The notes beneath the pieces are model-generated. The model was not told the DNA's origin and made no database searches. It worked only from the letters and a program-made list of their open reading frames with translations. This document shows, one piece after another, positions 17,890 to 28,968 of a stretch of DNA of 64,000 bases. The stretch covers positions 372,001 to 436,000 of the forward strand of contig NZ_LXTQ01000011.1 of assembly GCF_001645185.1 (NCBI RefSeq), written 5' to 3'. Every line of letters begins with the position of its first letter. The first letter of the stretch is position 1. The DNA comes from Methylobacillus sp. MM3. Lineage in GTDB: Bacteria; Pseudomonadota; Gammaproteobacteria; Burkholderiales; Methylophilaceae. The position numbers and the translations under genes were made by a program.

Positions 17890-19296
17890 ATGACCGCAAA
17901 AACGCTTTACGACAAACTCTGGGAATCCCATGTCGTCCATGAAGAGTCCGACGGCACAGCCCTGATTTACATCGACCGCCATCTGGTGCATGAAGTCACC
18001 AGCCCGCAGGCGTTCGAAGGGTTGAAGCTGGCTGGCCGCCGTCCGTGGCGTGTGGGCAGTATCCTCGCCGTGCCCGACCACAACGTGCCGACGACGGATC
18101 GCAGCCAGGGTATCGCCGACCCGATCTCGCGCTTGCAGGTGGAAACGCTGGACAATAATTGCGCCGAATTCGGCGTGACGGAATTCAAGATGAACGACCT
18201 GCGTCAGGGCATCGTGCATGTGATCGGCCCCGAGCAGGGCGCAACGCTGCCCGGCATGACCGTGGTGTGCGGCGACTCGCACACCAGCACGCACGGCGCC
18301 TTCGCCGCGCTGGCGCACGGCATCGGCACTTCCGAAGTGGAACACGTGCTGGCAACGCAATGCCTGGTCGCCAAGAAATCCAAAGCGATGCAGGTCAAGG
18401 TGGAAGGCGCGCTGCAAAAAGGCGTCACGGCCAAGGACATTGCACTGGCCGTGATCGGCAAGATCGGTACCGCAGGCGGCACCGGCTATGCGATCGAATT
18501 CGCCGGTTCGGCGATCCGCGCATTGTCGATGGAAGGTCGCATGACGTTGTGCAATATGGCCATCGAGGCCGGTGCGCGCGCCGGCATGGTGGCCGTGGAC
18601 GATACCACCATCGATTATCTCAAGGGCCGCCCGTACTCTCCGCGTGCCGAACAGTGGGAAAATGCCGTGGCCTACTGGCGCACGCTGAAAAGCGATGACG
18701 GCGCTTCGTTCGATGCCGTGGTAGAACTCGATGCCGCCGACATCCAGCCGCAGGTGACCTGGGGTACCTCGCCGGAAATGGTGGTCGGGGTCAACGGCCG
18801 CGTGCCGGATCTTGCGCAGGCGCGCAACGAAGTGCAGCGCGGCGACTGGGAGCGCGCCTATGCCTACATGGGCTTGCAGGCCAACACCGCCATCGAGGAT
18901 ATCGCCATCGACAAGGTGTTCATCGGCTCGTGTACCAACTCGCGCATCGAAGACCTGCGCGCAGCCGCCTCGATTGCCAAGGGCAAGCGTGTTGCCGCCA
19001 ACGTCAAGTTGGCAATGGTGGTGCCCGGATCCGGACTGGTAAAGGCGCAAGCCGAAAAGGAAGGCCTGGACAAGATTTTCAAGGATGCCGGTTTCGAATG
19101 GCGCGAGCCGGGTTGCTCCATGTGTCTGGCGATGAACGCCGACCGCCTGGAGCCGGGGGAGCGTTGCGCCGCGACGTCCAATCGCAATTTTGAGGGACGT
19201 CAGGGCCAGGGCGGTCGTACGCATCTGGTCAGTCCGGAAATGGCTGCGGCGGCGGCGATTGCCGGGCATTTTGTGGATGTCAGAAATTATCAATAA
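17890..19296 (+). CDS. leuC: 3-isopropylmalate dehydratase large subunit
   Basis: A 468-residue aconitase-family subunit that isomerises 2- to 3-isopropylmalate in leucine synthesis. The three 4Fe-4S cysteines are in [15 protein letters not shown] and [13 protein letters not shown], and substrate motifs [15 protein letters not shown] and [12 protein letters not shown] are intact. It needs LeuD, encoded just downstream after a small lipoprotein gene. The order leuC-lipoprotein-leuD-leuB-asd suggests one transcript. Confidence 0.97.
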   Translation: MTAKTLYDKLWESHVVHEESDGTALIYIDRHLVHEVTSPQAFEGLKLAGRRPWRVGSILAVPDHNVPTTDRSQGIADPISRLQVETLDNNCAEFGVTEFKMNDLRQGIVHVIGPEQGATLPGMTVVCGDSHTSTHGAFAALAHGIGTSEVEHVLATQCLVAKKSKAMQVKVEGALQKGVTAKDIALAVIGKIGTAGGTGYAIEFAGSAIRALSMEGRMTLCNMAIEAGARAGMVAVDDTTIDYLKGRPYSPRAEQWENAVAYWRTLKSDDGASFDAVVELDAADIQPQVTWGTSPEMVVGVNGRVPDLAQARNEVQRGDWERAYAYMGLQANTAIEDIAIDKVFIGSCTNSRIEDLRAAASIAKGKRVAANVKLAMVVPGSGLVKAQAEKEGLDKIFKDAGFEWREPGCSMCLAMNADRLEPGERCAATSNRNFEGRQGQGGRTHLVSPEMAAAAAIAGHFVDVRNYQ

Positions 19297-19311
19297 TATC
19301 TGGGAGTTACC

Positions 19312-19470
19312 ATGAAAAAAACAGCAATTCTAAAATTCGTCATGCTGGGCATGATCGGGGTTGGCGTTATTGGTTTGCCGGGCTGCAATACCATGCAAGG
19401 TTTGGGCAAGGATGTTTCCAAGCTGGGCGACAAGATCGAAAACAAGGCCGAAGAGAAAAAGAGTTATTAA
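19312..19470 (+). CDS. Entericidin A/B-like small lipoprotein
   Basis: A 52-residue ORF with signal sequence [20 protein letters not shown] and lipobox LPGC (cysteine 25), then a short charged amphipathic tail ([20 protein letters not shown]). This is the entericidin/ecnAB pattern of tiny envelope lipoproteins. The ribosome site GGGAG lies eight bases before ATG, and the stop overlaps the leuD start (TAATG), so it is translated within the leucine operon. The biological reason for this location is unknown. Confidence 0.88.
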   Translation: MKKTAILKFVMLGMIGVGVIGLPGCNTMQGLGKDVSKLGDKIENKAEEKKSY

Positions 19471-20108
19471 TGGACAGTTTTACCACTCTTGATGGTTTGG
19501 TCGCACCGCTGGATCGCGCCAATGTCGATACCGACGCCATCATTCCCAAGCAGTTCTTGAAGTCGATCAAACGCTCCGGTTTCGGCCCGAACGCTTTCGA
19601 TGAATGGCGCTATCTGGACCATGGCGAGCCCGGCATGGATAACAGCAAGCGCCCGCTGAACCCGGATTTCGTGCTGAATCAGCCGCGTTATCAAGGTGCG
19701 AGCGTGCTGCTCGCTCGCGAAAACTTCGGCTGCGGCTCCAGCCGCGAGCATGCGCCGTGGGCGTTGCTGGATTACGGTTTCCACGCGATCATCGCGCCGA
19801 GCTTTGCGGATATCTTCTTCAATAACTGTTTCAAGAACGGCATTCTTCCGATCAGGTTGGAGGCGTCGATTGTCGACAAGCTGTTCGATGAGGTAGCGGC
19901 AAACGAAGGTTATCGACTGGCTGTCGATCTGGAGAAACAGACGGTCACCACGCCTTCCGGCGAGTCATTTGCCTTCGACGTGGACGCACACCGCAAATAC
20001 TGCCTGCTCAACGGCTTCGACGATATCGGCCTGACCTTGCAGCAAGTGGACAAGATCAAGGCATTCGAAGGTCGGCATCGCATTAAACAGCCTTGGCTGT
20101 TTAATTAA
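19470..20108 (+). CDS. leuD: 3-isopropylmalate dehydratase small subunit
   Basis: A 212-residue swivel-domain subunit of isopropylmalate isomerase. Diagnostic motifs are [17 protein letters not shown] near the start and [15 protein letters not shown] around residue 90. The start overlaps the entericidin stop, so translation is coupled. The last seven codons and stop are followed by a partly duplicated copy of themselves (see the repeat at 20088). Confidence 0.97.
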   Translation: MDSFTTLDGLVAPLDRANVDTDAIIPKQFLKSIKRSGFGPNAFDEWRYLDHGEPGMDNSKRPLNPDFVLNQPRYQGASVLLARENFGCGSSREHAPWALLDYGFHAIIAPSFADIFFNNCFKNGILPIRLEASIVDKLFDEVAANEGYRLAVDLEKQTVTTPSGESFAFDVDAHRKYCLLNGFDDIGLTLQQVDKIKAFEGRHRIKQPWLFN

Positions 20109-20138
20109 GCAATATTGCAGCCCTGGTTGTTTAATTAA
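20088..20138 (+). repeat. Direct repeat covering the leuD 3' end
   Basis: A 21-base unit CAGCCTTGGCTGTTTAATTA plus A (20088-20108) recurs with two changes at 20118-20138. The first copy encodes the last residues of LeuD and its stop; the second is untranslated. It looks like a small duplication of the gene end. Confidence 0.75.
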
Positions 20139-20156
20139 TTCATCTGGAAGAGTTTC

Positions 20157-21212
20157 ATGAAAATCGCAGTTCTGCCGGGCGACGGCATTGGTCCCGAAAT
20201 CGTGGCGCAGGCCGTCAAGGTGCTGAAGGCGCTGAATATCGGTATGGAAATGGAAGAGGCCCCCATCGGCGGCGCTGGTTATGAAGCAGCGGGCGATCCG
20301 CTACCGGACGCCACGCTCAAGCTGGCGAAAGAAGCTGATGCCGTACTGCTCGGCGCCGTCGGCGACTGGAAGTACGACAAGCTGGAGCGCCACCTGCGTC
20401 CTGAGCGCGGCCTGCTGCGCATCCGCAAGGAACTGAATCTCTTTGCCAACCTGCGTCCGGCGCTGCTGTATCCGGAACTGGCTTCCGCCTCCACGCTGAA
20501 GCCGGAAGTGGTCTCCGGCCTGGATATCATGATCGTGCGCGAACTGACCGGCGACATCTATTTTGGCCAGCCGCGCGGCATTTCCACTTTGGAAAACGGC
20601 GAGCGCGAAGGCATCAACACCATGCGCTACAACGAATCCGAGATCAAGCGCATCGGCCGCGTGGCTTTCGATATCGCGATGAAGCGCAACAAGAAAGTGT
20701 GTTCCGTGGATAAGGCCAACGTGCTGGAGACCACCGAGCTGTGGCGTCAGGTGATGATCGAGCTGTCCGCGGAGTATCCGGAAGTCGAACTCTCCCACAT
20801 GTACGTCGATAACGCCGCGATGCAACTAGTGCGTGCGCCCAAGCAATTCGACGTGATGGTCACCGGTAACATTTTCGGCGATATCCTGTCGGATGAAGCC
20901 TCGATGCTGACCGGCTCCATCGGCATGCTGCCGTCGGCCTCGCTGGATGCCAACAACAAGGGCATGTACGAGCCCAGCCACGGCTCCGCACCCGATATCG
21001 CGGGCAAGGACATTGCCAACCCGCTGGCGACCATTCTGTCGGCCGCCATGATGCTGCGTTACACTTTCAATGACGAAACAAATGCGGTGCGCATCGAGGA
21101 TGCCGTCAAGAAGGCGCTGGCACAAGGCTATCGCACCGGCGACATCTGGACGGAAGGCACGAACAAGGTTGGCTGCAATGCCATGGGCGACGCGGTGGTC
21201 GCGGCGCTGTAA
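20157..21212 (+). CDS. leuB: 3-isopropylmalate dehydrogenase
   Basis: A 351-residue NAD-dependent decarboxylating dehydrogenase, third step of leucine synthesis. It begins [19 protein letters not shown] and carries [27 protein letters not shown] and the nucleotide-binding [14 protein letters not shown] motif. The ribosome site GGAAGAG is close before the ATG. It is followed after 15 bases by asd. Confidence 0.97.
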   Translation: MKIAVLPGDGIGPEIVAQAVKVLKALNIGMEMEEAPIGGAGYEAAGDPLPDATLKLAKEADAVLLGAVGDWKYDKLERHLRPERGLLRIRKELNLFANLRPALLYPELASASTLKPEVVSGLDIMIVRELTGDIYFGQPRGISTLENGEREGINTMRYNESEIKRIGRVAFDIAMKRNKKVCSVDKANVLETTELWRQVMIELSAEYPEVELSHMYVDNAAMQLVRAPKQFDVMVTGNIFGDILSDEASMLTGSIGMLPSASLDANNKGMYEPSHGSAPDIAGKDIANPLATILSAAMMLRYTFNDETNAVRIEDAVKKALAQGYRTGDIWTEGTNKVGCNAMGDAVVAAL

Positions 21213-21227
21213 TTACAGGAAAACATC

Positions 21228-22340
21228 ATGTTGAAAGTCGGTTTTGTCGGTTGGCGCGGAATGGTGGGATCGGTGCTCATGCAGCGCATGCGCGAGGAGC
21301 GCGATTTCGACCTGGTCGAGCCGGTGTTCTTCACGACCTCCAACCCAGGCGGCAAGGGTCCGGATGTCGGTCGTGATGTGCCTCCGCTCAAGGATGCCAG
21401 GAGTCTCGCCGAATTGAAGGCGATGGACATTATCGTTTCCTGCCAGGGCGGCGATTACACCACCGAGATATTCCCGAAGCTGCGTTCCGATGGCTGGAAC
21501 GGCCACTGGATCGATGCCGCCTCAACGCTGCGCATGGAAAAGGATGCCGTCATCATTCTCGATCCGGTCAATCGCAACGTCATCCAGGACGCGCTCGCCA
21601 AGGGCGGCCGCAACTGGATTGGCGGCAATTGCACCGTGTCGCTGATGCTGATGGCGCTGGGCGGGCTGTTTCGCGAAAACCTCGTGGAATGGGCGACTTC
21701 CATGACCTATCAGGCCGCATCCGGCGCCGGTGCGCAGAATATGCGCGAGCTTCTTCAGCAGATGGGCGAAGCGCATCGCGTGGCGGGCGATCTGTTGCGC
21801 GATCCAGCCTCAGCGATCCTGGATATCGACCGCGAGGTCGCCGGTACCCTGCGCGACGAACGTTTCCCGACCGCGCACTTCGGCGTGCCTCTTGCCGGCA
21901 GCCTGATCCCCTGGATCGACAAGGATTTGGGCAATGGTCAAAGCAAGGAAGAATGGAAGGGCGGTGCCGAAACCAACAAGATTCTCGGCCGCGAAGCCAA
22001 TCCGACACCTATCGACGGTTTGTGCGTACGCATCGGCGCAATGCGCTGTCATTCCCAGGCCCTGACCATCAAGCTGACGCGCGACGTGCCATTGGACGAA
22101 ATCGACGCTATCATCGCTTCTGCCAACAGCTGGGTAAAAGTTGTGCCCAATGAGCGCGAAGCCAGCATGCACGAACTGACCCCAACTGCAGTCACCGGAA
22201 CTCTTGCCGTGCCGGTGGGCCGTTTGCGCAAGATGAACATGGGCAGCGAATATCTCTCTGCGTTCACCGTGGGTGATCAGTTATTGTGGGGTGCGGCAGA
22301 GCCTTTACGCAGAATGATGCGTATTCTGGTGGAAACCTGA
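21228..22340 (+). CDS. asd: Aspartate-semialdehyde dehydrogenase
   Basis: A 370-residue NADPH enzyme that reduces aspartyl phosphate to the semialdehyde, feeding lysine, methionine, threonine and diaminopimelate. N-terminal motif [18 protein letters not shown] binds NADP, and the catalytic cysteine is C135 in [10 protein letters not shown]. The length and motifs match the Gram-negative Asd type. Its product also leads toward the homoserine used by MetZ further on. It closes the leu-asd unit; about 140 bases separate it from fimV. Confidence 0.96.
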   Translation: MLKVGFVGWRGMVGSVLMQRMREERDFDLVEPVFFTTSNPGGKGPDVGRDVPPLKDARSLAELKAMDIIVSCQGGDYTTEIFPKLRSDGWNGHWIDAASTLRMEKDAVIILDPVNRNVIQDALAKGGRNWIGGNCTVSLMLMALGGLFRENLVEWATSMTYQAASGAGAQNMRELLQQMGEAHRVAGDLLRDPASAILDIDREVAGTLRDERFPTAHFGVPLAGSLIPWIDKDLGNGQSKEEWKGGAETNKILGREANPTPIDGLCVRIGAMRCHSQALTIKLTRDVPLDEIDAIIASANSWVKVVPNEREASMHELTPTAVTGTLAVPVGRLRKMNMGSEYLSAFTVGDQLLWGAAEPLRRMMRILVET

Positions 22341-22478
22341 TCATCAGTTTTGCGAACATTCGGAATCGTCGCATTAGCGTATATTTTCATAACCTCTTCT
22401 CATGTGTGGGATGAGCTTGCATGTCTAACTAATTGATGTTAGCGTGATAAAGACAAAATTTGGATTAAGGGTGGGATA

Positions 22479-25400
22479 GTGCATAACTCCAAAATCAAGC
22501 GGATTACCCTGGCAGTATGCCTAGCGCTGATGCCGTTCTCGGCCGGTGCTGCCGGTTTGGGAAAAATGACGGTAATGTCGGGGTTGGGGGAGCCGCTGAA
22601 TGCCGAAATCGAAATTGCGGCAAACAAGGAAGAGCTTTCTTCATTGTCGGCACGCATCGCACCCTCCGAAACCTATGCCGAACAGGGCGTGGAGCGTGCT
22701 TCATCGCTCAGTAGCGTACGCGTCGAACTCGGCAAGAAGCCGGATGGCACGCCCATACTCAAGATCAGCAGCCAGCAACCGGTCAACGAACCTTTTCTTG
22801 ACATGCTGATTCAGGTGGATTGGCCGACAGGACGACTGTTGCGCGAATATACCGCCTTGCTGGATCCTCCCGGTTACGGCGACCGCACGGCTTCGAATCC
22901 CGAGGCAGCAGCGGAAGGCGCCAGATTGCCGTCGGTGACGGCCCCCTCAAAAAAAAACACTACTAAAAGCGCATCCGCTGTAGCCGGAACTTCAAAGCCG
23001 GCATCCTCCGCGGCCCCTGTAGATACGTACGTCACCAAGCGCGGCGACACGCTGCGCAATGTTGCGCGCCACATGCAGGTCGACGACGTCACGCTTGAAC
23101 AAATGCTGGTTGGCCTGTATCGAAACAACCGCGAAGCGTTCATGGGCGACAACATGAATCAGCTCAAGGTCGGCCAGATCATGCGCGCTCCTCGCGAAGA
23201 GGAGTTGCGTGCGATCAAGCCGCAGGACGCCTTGCAGGAAGTGCGCGTCCATACTTCCAACTGGAATGCCTATCGCAACGATGTGGCCCAAGCGGTCGCG
23301 CAATCGAAATCTGCACCCGCGGACGAGCAACCCCAATCTTCCAGCGGCAAGATCACTGCGCAGGCGGAAGACAAGGCGGCTCCTCCCGTTTCCGGTCCAC
23401 GAGATGTCGTCAAGCTTTCCAGGAGCGAGGCTGGCGGCAGCAAGGCAGGCCCGGCAGGTAGCGGCAATGCCGCGATTGCCGAAGAAAAGATGCGGGCATT
23501 GGAAGAAGAATCCACTTCACAGGAAAAAGCGATTGACGAAGTCAACGAGCGGATCGCTTTTTTTGAAAAGCAGATTCAGGATATGCAAAAACTGCTGCTG
23601 GTCCAGAACCAGATGCTGGCCGAGTTGCAGAAGGCGCAGTCCGCACAGCAATCTCCTGGCGCCGAGCAGGCTCCGACTCCCGCTCCTGCACAACCGGAAG
23701 GCCAGCAGCCTCCAGCCGGGCAACCAGCTGCCCAACCTGCCAAACCCGCACCGGCGCCGGCTAAACCAACCGCCGAACCTACACAGGAAACCAGTCTGCT
23801 TGACGAGCTTTTGCAGGATCCGCTGAAACTGGGCGCAGCCGGAGGCGTATTGATTCTCCTGCTTGGCGGATGGCTGTTGTTGCGCAGGCAGCGCAGAAAG
23901 AATCTCGATAATTTCGAGAAGGGAATACTGACTTCCAGCGGCTTGAAGACGGATACGGTATTCGGCAGCACTGCGGGCGCGGCGGTCGATACCGGCGAAA
24001 CCTCATTCATGTCGGATTTTTCCCATCGCAACGGCGCGGGAATGATCGATACCAGCGACGTAGACCCGATCTCCGAAGCAGAAGTGTATATGGCCTATGG
24101 TCGCGATGCTCAGGCTGAAGAGATCCTCAAGGACGCAATAAGCAAGGAACCGAAGCGTTACGAGCTCCACCTGAAATTGCTGGAGATCTACGCCAACCGC
24201 AAGGATGCCGCCGCATTCGAAACCCTGGCAGGCGAGTTATATGCCACGCTGGGCACCACCGATCCGATTTGGCACAAGATCGCCGAGATGGGCCGCGGGC
24301 TGGAACCCGAAAATCCGATGTATGCAGCGACCGAAGAGGGTGCAGGCGCATCGGCCACGACTTCCGGTTCTGCTGCCATTCAGGCGGCTGCTGGGGCTGC
24401 CGTTGCTGCTGCGGCGATCGGCGTGACATCAGGCGCAGCTGCCGAAGAGCCGGTGCAAGAAGATGTGCAGGATAACAGTCTGGACTTCGATCTTGGCATG
24501 CTGGCTGATGCCGATGGCGAGTCGCCGGCCGGTATCGAGAAGGATGACGAAGGTACTGCAGAGCTTGAGCCTTTGCCGGATCTGGGTGCTTTTTCTGCTC
24601 CTGCCGCAGAAACCGGGAAGCCTCAGGAGATGGCGGTAGAAGAGCCGTCCGACATGGGCATGGAATTTGAATTGCCGGAACCGGCGGCCGAAGGCAATGT
24701 GCAATTGAGCGCTGCCGATTTGAGCCTACCGGAAATGGAGCCGGCTGCTGAGGAAGTGGAGGAAATATCCTTCGACTTGCCGGCGCTGGATGTGGCCGAT
24801 GCTGCCGAGCTTTCCGAAGAGCCGGTGCCAGCGCTTGAGAAAACGGCGGAGGAATCTCTGGCAAGCGATCTCTCTCTTCCGGACCTGACGGTTACGGAGC
24901 CTATCGAAGGGGAAGTAGAAGAAATCAGCTTCGATCTGCCTGAATTGACATTACCGGGTACCGAATCCCTTGGCGAAGAGGAAACATTTGTATTTCCGGA
25001 GACGATAGAGCCTGCGGCGCCGGCCGAAGATGTGGCAACTGCCGCCGAATTCGAAATGCCGGAAACGCTTGAAGAGTCTGTCGAATTGGCAACGGCACCT
25101 GCTGAGTCTCCTGCGCTTGATTTGCCTGAAGTTGCTGAGTCCATTGAGCCGGTGCCGACAGCAGAGCCCGAGCCAGTGGCTGAACCCGAGCCTTCTGAAT
25201 TAGTGGTCGATGAAATCGCTTTCGAAGAGCCGCCCAAGGAAGAGGAAAGCGCGCTCGATTTCAACTTTGATCTCGATGTCGAGCCTGAAGCCCCAGCGGA
25301 AGAAGCTCCCGCCACGGCGGCGCCTATTCCTGATCTGGACCTTTCCGGCATCAGCCTGGAGATCGGTGAGCCTGCACCGAGCGTAGCCGAACCCGCTACC

Positions 25401-25580
25401 GAGGAGATCACACTTTCCGGTACGGAATCGTCCGATGTCGATACCAAACTCGATCTGGTAACGGCGTATATGGATATGGGCGACACCGAGGGTGCGCGTG
25501 AGTTGCTGGAAGAGGTGTTGCAGGAAGGCGGCCCGCAACAGCGCGAACGTGCTCAGAAACTGCTGGATTCGCTGGCATAA
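22479..25580 (+). CDS. fimV: FimV-like pilus/polar assembly protein
   Basis: A 1033-residue protein. It has a signal peptide ending near AGA-AGLGK, a FimV N-terminal beta domain (about 25-130), a LysM peptidoglycan-binding motif (TYVTKRGDTLRNVARHMQ, about 185-235), a coiled coil (about 325-385), a proline/alanine linker, one membrane helix (about 448-466), then a long acidic cytoplasmic tail ending in the FimV C-terminal TPR-like domain (LVTAYMDMGDTEGARELLEE). The tail holds repeated EEISFDLP units. FimV homologues organise the cell pole and type IV pili. The start is GTG. Position between asd and truA is typical for the class. Confidence 0.95.
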   Translation: MHNSKIKRITLAVCLALMPFSAGAAGLGKMTVMSGLGEPLNAEIEIAANKEELSSLSARIAPSETYAEQGVERASSLSSVRVELGKKPDGTPILKISSQQPVNEPFLDMLIQVDWPTGRLLREYTALLDPPGYGDRTASNPEAAAEGARLPSVTAPSKKNTTKSASAVAGTSKPASSAAPVDTYVTKRGDTLRNVARHMQVDDVTLEQMLVGLYRNNREAFMGDNMNQLKVGQIMRAPREEELRAIKPQDALQEVRVHTSNWNAYRNDVAQAVAQSKSAPADEQPQSSSGKITAQAEDKAAPPVSGPRDVVKLSRSEAGGSKAGPAGSGNAAIAEEKMRALEEESTSQEKAIDEVNERIAFFEKQIQDMQKLLLVQNQMLAELQKAQSAQQSPGAEQAPTPAPAQPEGQQPPAGQPAAQPAKPAPAPAKPTAEPTQETSLLDELLQDPLKLGAAGGVLILLLGGWLLLRRQRRKNLDNFEKGILTSSGLKTDTVFGSTAGAAVDTGETSFMSDFSHRNGAGMIDTSDVDPISEAEVYMAYGRDAQAEEILKDAISKEPKRYELHLKLLEIYANRKDAAAFETLAGELYATLGTTDPIWHKIAEMGRGLEPENPMYAATEEGAGASATTSGSAAIQAAAGAAVAAAAIGVTSGAAAEEPVQEDVQDNSLDFDLGMLADADGESPAGIEKDDEGTAELEPLPDLGAFSAPAAETGKPQEMAVEEPSDMGMEFELPEPAAEGNVQLSAADLSLPEMEPAAEEVEEISFDLPALDVADAAELSEEPVPALEKTAEESLASDLSLPDLTVTEPIEGEVEEISFDLPELTLPGTESLGEEETFVFPETIEPAAPAEDVATAAEFEMPETLEESVELATAPAESPALDLPEVAESIEPVPTAEPEPVAEPEPSELVVDEIAFEEPPKEEESALDFNFDLDVEPEAPAEEAPATAAPIPDLDLSGISLEIGEPAPSVAEPATEEITLSGTESSDVDTKLDLVTAYMDMGDTEGARELLEEVLQEGGPQQRERAQKLLDSLA

Positions 25581-25602
25581 AGCTTGCGAACCTATGCGAC
25601 AG

Positions 25603-25626
25603 GGCCGGGCATATGCCCGGCCTTTT
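25603..25626 (+). terminator. Terminator after fimV
   Basis: A GC-rich perfect palindrome (GGCCGGGCAT and its complement) is followed by four T residues, 23 bases after the fimV stop. Confidence 0.75.
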
Positions 25627-25700
25627 CATTTAGAGCCTGTTCCGGGCGGGGCGAGAAGTGCCGCTGTGCTTTCGTTTTCGATTGAGTAGGCTTGCAAGCG

Positions 25701-26315
25701 ATGGTCATGCACCCTTCATTGCGTATTCTCCTGCTGATGTTGTTGGCAATAGCAGTTCAGTTTATGGAGCCATATGTACTCGCACTTTCAGGTGCGGTGC
25801 TACTCGTGGCGGCCATGTATTGGCATATCGGTCTGCTGACTCGGATACTGCTGCGTTCGCGCTGGCTTTTGCTGACTCTGCTTCTGGTCTATGCCTTCAC
25901 CACGCCGGGAGAATATCTTCGAGGTTGGGATATCTATGCGCCGACGTATGAGGGGATACGGCAAGGTTTGCTACAGGCGATGCGTCTGGCAATAATGCTG
26001 GTCGGGCTTGCTATCTTGCTGGGGATTACGCCGCGAGCAGATATGATGGCCGGGATCTATCAGCTGATTCGGCCATTGCGTTACGTCGGCATATCCGTCG
26101 ATCGCTTCACGGCCCGGCTTTGGTTGACGATGCATTACGTGGAGACAGAGCGCCCCAAGAGTAAAACTGCATTCTGGGAGCGATTCGAGTCGGCCTCCAA
26201 TTCCGAGGAGGGGGCAGGCATGGATACCGTGAAGTTTCATCTTCCGCGGTTCACGCGCATGGATTGGGGCGTTGGATTCCTGACCATCATTCTGATCGTG
26301 GGGTACATGTTATGA
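25701..26315 (+). CDS. CbiQ/EcfT-like transmembrane protein
   Basis: About 204 residues from the ATG at 25701, with four to five hydrophobic helices in the first half and one at the C-terminus. The pattern of SRWLLLTLLLVYAFTTPGE and MAGIYQLIRPLRYVGISVDRFTARLWLTMHY resembles the coupling region of the EcfT/CbiQ family, the transmembrane part of energy-coupling-factor vitamin or metal transporters. No ATPase or substrate-binding component is nearby, so transport function is unproven. A TTG three codons earlier is an alternative start. The stop overlaps truA (ATGA), and it follows the fimV terminator. Confidence 0.65.
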   Translation: MVMHPSLRILLLMLLAIAVQFMEPYVLALSGAVLLVAAMYWHIGLLTRILLRSRWLLLTLLLVYAFTTPGEYLRGWDIYAPTYEGIRQGLLQAMRLAIMLVGLAILLGITPRADMMAGIYQLIRPLRYVGISVDRFTARLWLTMHYVETERPKSKTAFWERFESASNSEEGAGMDTVKFHLPRFTRMDWGVGFLTIILIVGYML

Positions 26316-27106
26316 GGATAGCCGTCGGCCTGGAGTACGACGGCAGCGGTTTCTGCGGCTGGCAGAGCCAGCCGAGCGGATGCGGCGTGCAAGATCATCT
26401 GCAGAAAGCGATCCGGGAAGTGGCCGGCCATTCCGTCACCGTGCACGCAGCCGGCCGCACGGATGCGGGCGTGCATGCGATGTCGCAGGTGGCGCATTTC
26501 GATGTCACGGTAGAGCGCCCCATGACGGCCTGGGTGCGAGGCGTCAACGCATTCTTGCCGGCAGGTGCGCGCGTCCTGTGGGCACAAATGGTGCCCGATG
26601 AGTTCCATGCCCGTTTTTCCGCATACCGGCGCAGTTATCAATATCTTCTGCTTAATCGCCCCGTTGCACCTGCCATCATGGCTGCCAAGGCGGGGTGGTT
26701 TCATTTGCCGCTGGATGCCGAAGCCATGCGGGAAGCTGCAAGCTATCTGCTGGGCGAGCATGATTTCAGTGCCTTCCGCGCGGCGGAATGCCAAGCAAAA
26801 TCCCCAGTTAAAACCTTGCAACGCGCTGAAGTGCGTCGCGTCGGAGAGACCATCCTGTTCGAGTTCAGCGCGAATGCCTTTTTGCATCATCAGGTCCGCA
26901 ACATGGTCGGCGCACTGGTCTATATCGGAAAAGGAAGCTATTCGCCGGAATGGATGAAATCCTTGCTGGCCGAGCGGAATCGTACGCTCGCACCGCCAAC
27001 CTTTGCACCGGGTGGACTTTATCTGGTGGGGGTGGGATACGACGAAGCATTCGGATTGCCCGAGTGTCAGCGTCGTGTGACCGACCTGCTTATGCCAACT
27101 GGCTGA
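26312..27106 (+). CDS. truA: tRNA pseudouridine(38-40) synthase
   Basis: A 264-residue enzyme that isomerises uridines in the anticodon stem-loop of many tRNAs. N-terminal [17 protein letters not shown] and the catalytic aspartate D51 in GRTDAGVHA are intact, followed by [16 protein letters not shown] and [12 protein letters not shown]. The ATG overlaps the upstream stop (ATGA); a longer frame only covers the EcfT-like gene. It precedes trpF, an arrangement seen in many proteobacteria. Confidence 0.96.
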   Translation: MRIAVGLEYDGSGFCGWQSQPSGCGVQDHLQKAIREVAGHSVTVHAAGRTDAGVHAMSQVAHFDVTVERPMTAWVRGVNAFLPAGARVLWAQMVPDEFHARFSAYRRSYQYLLLNRPVAPAIMAAKAGWFHLPLDAEAMREAASYLLGEHDFSAFRAAECQAKSPVKTLQRAEVRRVGETILFEFSANAFLHHQVRNMVGALVYIGKGSYSPEWMKSLLAERNRTLAPPTFAPGGLYLVGVGYDEAFGLPECQRRVTDLLMPTG

Positions 27107-27155
27107 CAGCCGAACCGCTTTCGGATACGCTTACGCTTTTTCTGAGAGTCGTCCT

Positions 27156-27779
27156 TTGCGCACTCGCGTCAAAATTTGTGGCATTACCCGCGCCGAAGAT
27201 GCGAAGGCAGCCGTTGCGCATGGCTGCGACGCTATCGGGCTGGTATTTTACGAGTCAAGCCCCCGTTACGTTGCTCCGGACGCAGCTGCCGCAATTGCGG
27301 CACAATTGCCGCCGTTCGTGAGTGCGGTCGGGTTGTTTGTCGATGCGCCGCCAGCGTATGTGCGTGAAGTCCTGGCCCGGGTACATCTGGATCTGCTGCA
27401 ATTCCATGGCGACGAATCGCCGGAGTACTGTCGCCAGTTTGGCATGCCTTATATCAAGGCCGTTCACGTCCGGCCCGAGACAAATTTGCTACAATACGCG
27501 GCCGCTTACGCCGATGCGAAAGGCTTGCTGCTGGATACCTATATGCCGGGCACCCCCGGCGGCACGGGAAAAACGTTCGACTGGACGCTGATTCCGGAGA
27601 ACTTGCCCAAGCCGATCATATTGGCCGGAGGGCTGGATGCCGGCAACGTAGGCGAGGCGATACGCCGCGCACGCCCGTATGCAGTCGATGTAAGCGGTGG
27701 CGTGGAGCGCGAAAAAGGAATCAAGGACGCAGACAAGGTGGCTGCGTTCATGCGAGGAGTTCTTGATGGGCAAGTATGA
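27156..27779 (+). CDS. trpF: Phosphoribosylanthranilate isomerase
   Basis: A 207-residue TIM-barrel enzyme of tryptophan synthesis. The start is TTG, giving the typical beginning [15 protein letters not shown] with the catalytic cysteine of [21 protein letters not shown] and AVDVSGGVE follow. It overlaps trpB by 14 bases, so trpF, trpB and trpA are co-translated. The other trp genes are not in the window. Confidence 0.96.
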   Translation: MRTRVKICGITRAEDAKAAVAHGCDAIGLVFYESSPRYVAPDAAAAIAAQLPPFVSAVGLFVDAPPAYVREVLARVHLDLLQFHGDESPEYCRQFGMPYIKAVHVRPETNLLQYAAAYADAKGLLLDTYMPGTPGGTGKTFDWTLIPENLPKPIILAGGLDAGNVGEAIRRARPYAVDVSGGVEREKGIKDADKVAAFMRGVLDGQV

Positions 27780-28968
27780 TTTTCCCGATGCGCAAGGCCA
27801 TTTCGGCCAGTTTGGCGGCATCTACATGGCAGAAACGCTGATTCCGGCGGTCGACGAGCTACGCCGCCAGTATCTGCATTTCCGCGACGACCCCGATTTC
27901 AAGGCCGAGTTTGCCTACGAGTTGAAGCATTACGTCGGCCGTCCGAGCCCGGTTTATCACGCCAAGCGTTTGTCCGAGCATTTCGGCGGCGCGCAAATCT
28001 ATCTCAAGCGCGAAGACCTGAATCACACCGGCGCGCATAAGATCAACAACGCCATCGGCCAGGCTTTGCTGGCAAAACGTATGGGCAAGAAGCGTGTCAT
28101 CGCCGAAACCGGTGCCGGCATGCACGGCGTGGCAACCGCTACCGTAGCGGCACGCTTCGGCATGGAGTGTGTGGTGTACATGGGGGCGGAAGACGTGCAG
28201 CGTCAGGCGCCGAATGTGTTCCGCATGAAGCTCCTGGGGGCGACCGTGGTGCCGGTCGAAAGCGGTTCCAAGACCCTTAAGGATGCCTGCAACGAAGCCA
28301 TCCGCGACTGGGTGACCAACTGCGAAAGCACATTCTATATTTTCGGCACTGCGGCCGGTCCGCACCCGTATCCGATGATGGTGCGCGATTTCCAGTGCGT
28401 CATCGGCAATGAGGCCAAGGTGCAAATGCCCGAGATGATCGGGCGTCAGCCGGACGTGATTATTGCCTGCGTCGGCGGCGGTTCCAACGCCATCGGCATG
28501 TTCTACCCTTATATTGAAGAAGAGAACGTGCAACTCATCGGTGTCGAAGCCGGCGGTCACGGTCTTGCTACCGGCCAGCATGCGGCCCCGCTCACGGCAA
28601 ATGCCAAGGTCGGCGTGCTGCATGGCAACAAGGTTTACCTGATGCAAGACGAAAACGGGCAGATCATCGAAACCCATTCCATTTCGGCCGGTCTGGATTA
28701 CCCTGGCGTCGGGCCGGAGCATTGCCTGCTCAAGGACATCCATCGCGCACAATACGTTGCCATCAACGATGACGAAGCAATCGACGGTTTTGACGCGCTG
28801 TGCCGGTTCGAGGGTATCATTCCCGCGCTGGAATCCAGCCACGCGCTGGCCCACGCCATCAAGATCGCGCCGACGATGGGCAAGGATAAAGCCATCCTGG
28901 TCAACCTGTCCGGCCGCGGCGACAAGGACATGAATACTGTTGCACGTATCAAGGGAATCACGCTGTGA
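27766..28968 (+). CDS. trpB: Tryptophan synthase beta subunit
   Basis: A 400-residue PLP enzyme that joins indole and serine. The Schiff-base lysine is K92 in [10 protein letters not shown], the catalytic glutamate is in [13 protein letters not shown], and the phosphate loop is [12 protein letters not shown]. The ATG at 27766 gives the usual beginning [13 protein letters not shown]; an upstream extension lies inside trpF. The stop overlaps the trpA start (GTGA). Confidence 0.98.
   Translation: MGKYDFPDAQGHFGQFGGIYMAETLIPAVDELRRQYLHFRDDPDFKAEFAYELKHYVGRPSPVYHAKRLSEHFGGAQIYLKREDLNHTGAHKINNAIGQALLAKRMGKKRVIAETGAGMHGVATATVAARFGMECVVYMGAEDVQRQAPNVFRMKLLGATVVPVESGSKTLKDACNEAIRDWVTNCESTFYIFGTAAGPHPYPMMVRDFQCVIGNEAKVQMPEMIGRQPDVIIACVGGGSNAIGMFYPYIEEENVQLIGVEAGGHGLATGQHAAPLTANAKVGVLHGNKVYLMQDENGQIIETHSISAGLDYPGVGPEHCLLKDIHRAQYVAINDDEAIDGFDALCRFEGIIPALESSHALAHAIKIAPTMGKDKAILVNLSGRGDKDMNTVARIKGITL

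Noticed and set aside
17341-19293. A 650-codon minus-strand frame over yajQ and leuC
   Set aside because: It spans two well-recognised plus-strand genes and its product is histidine/arginine-rich without motifs, as expected for a shadow frame.
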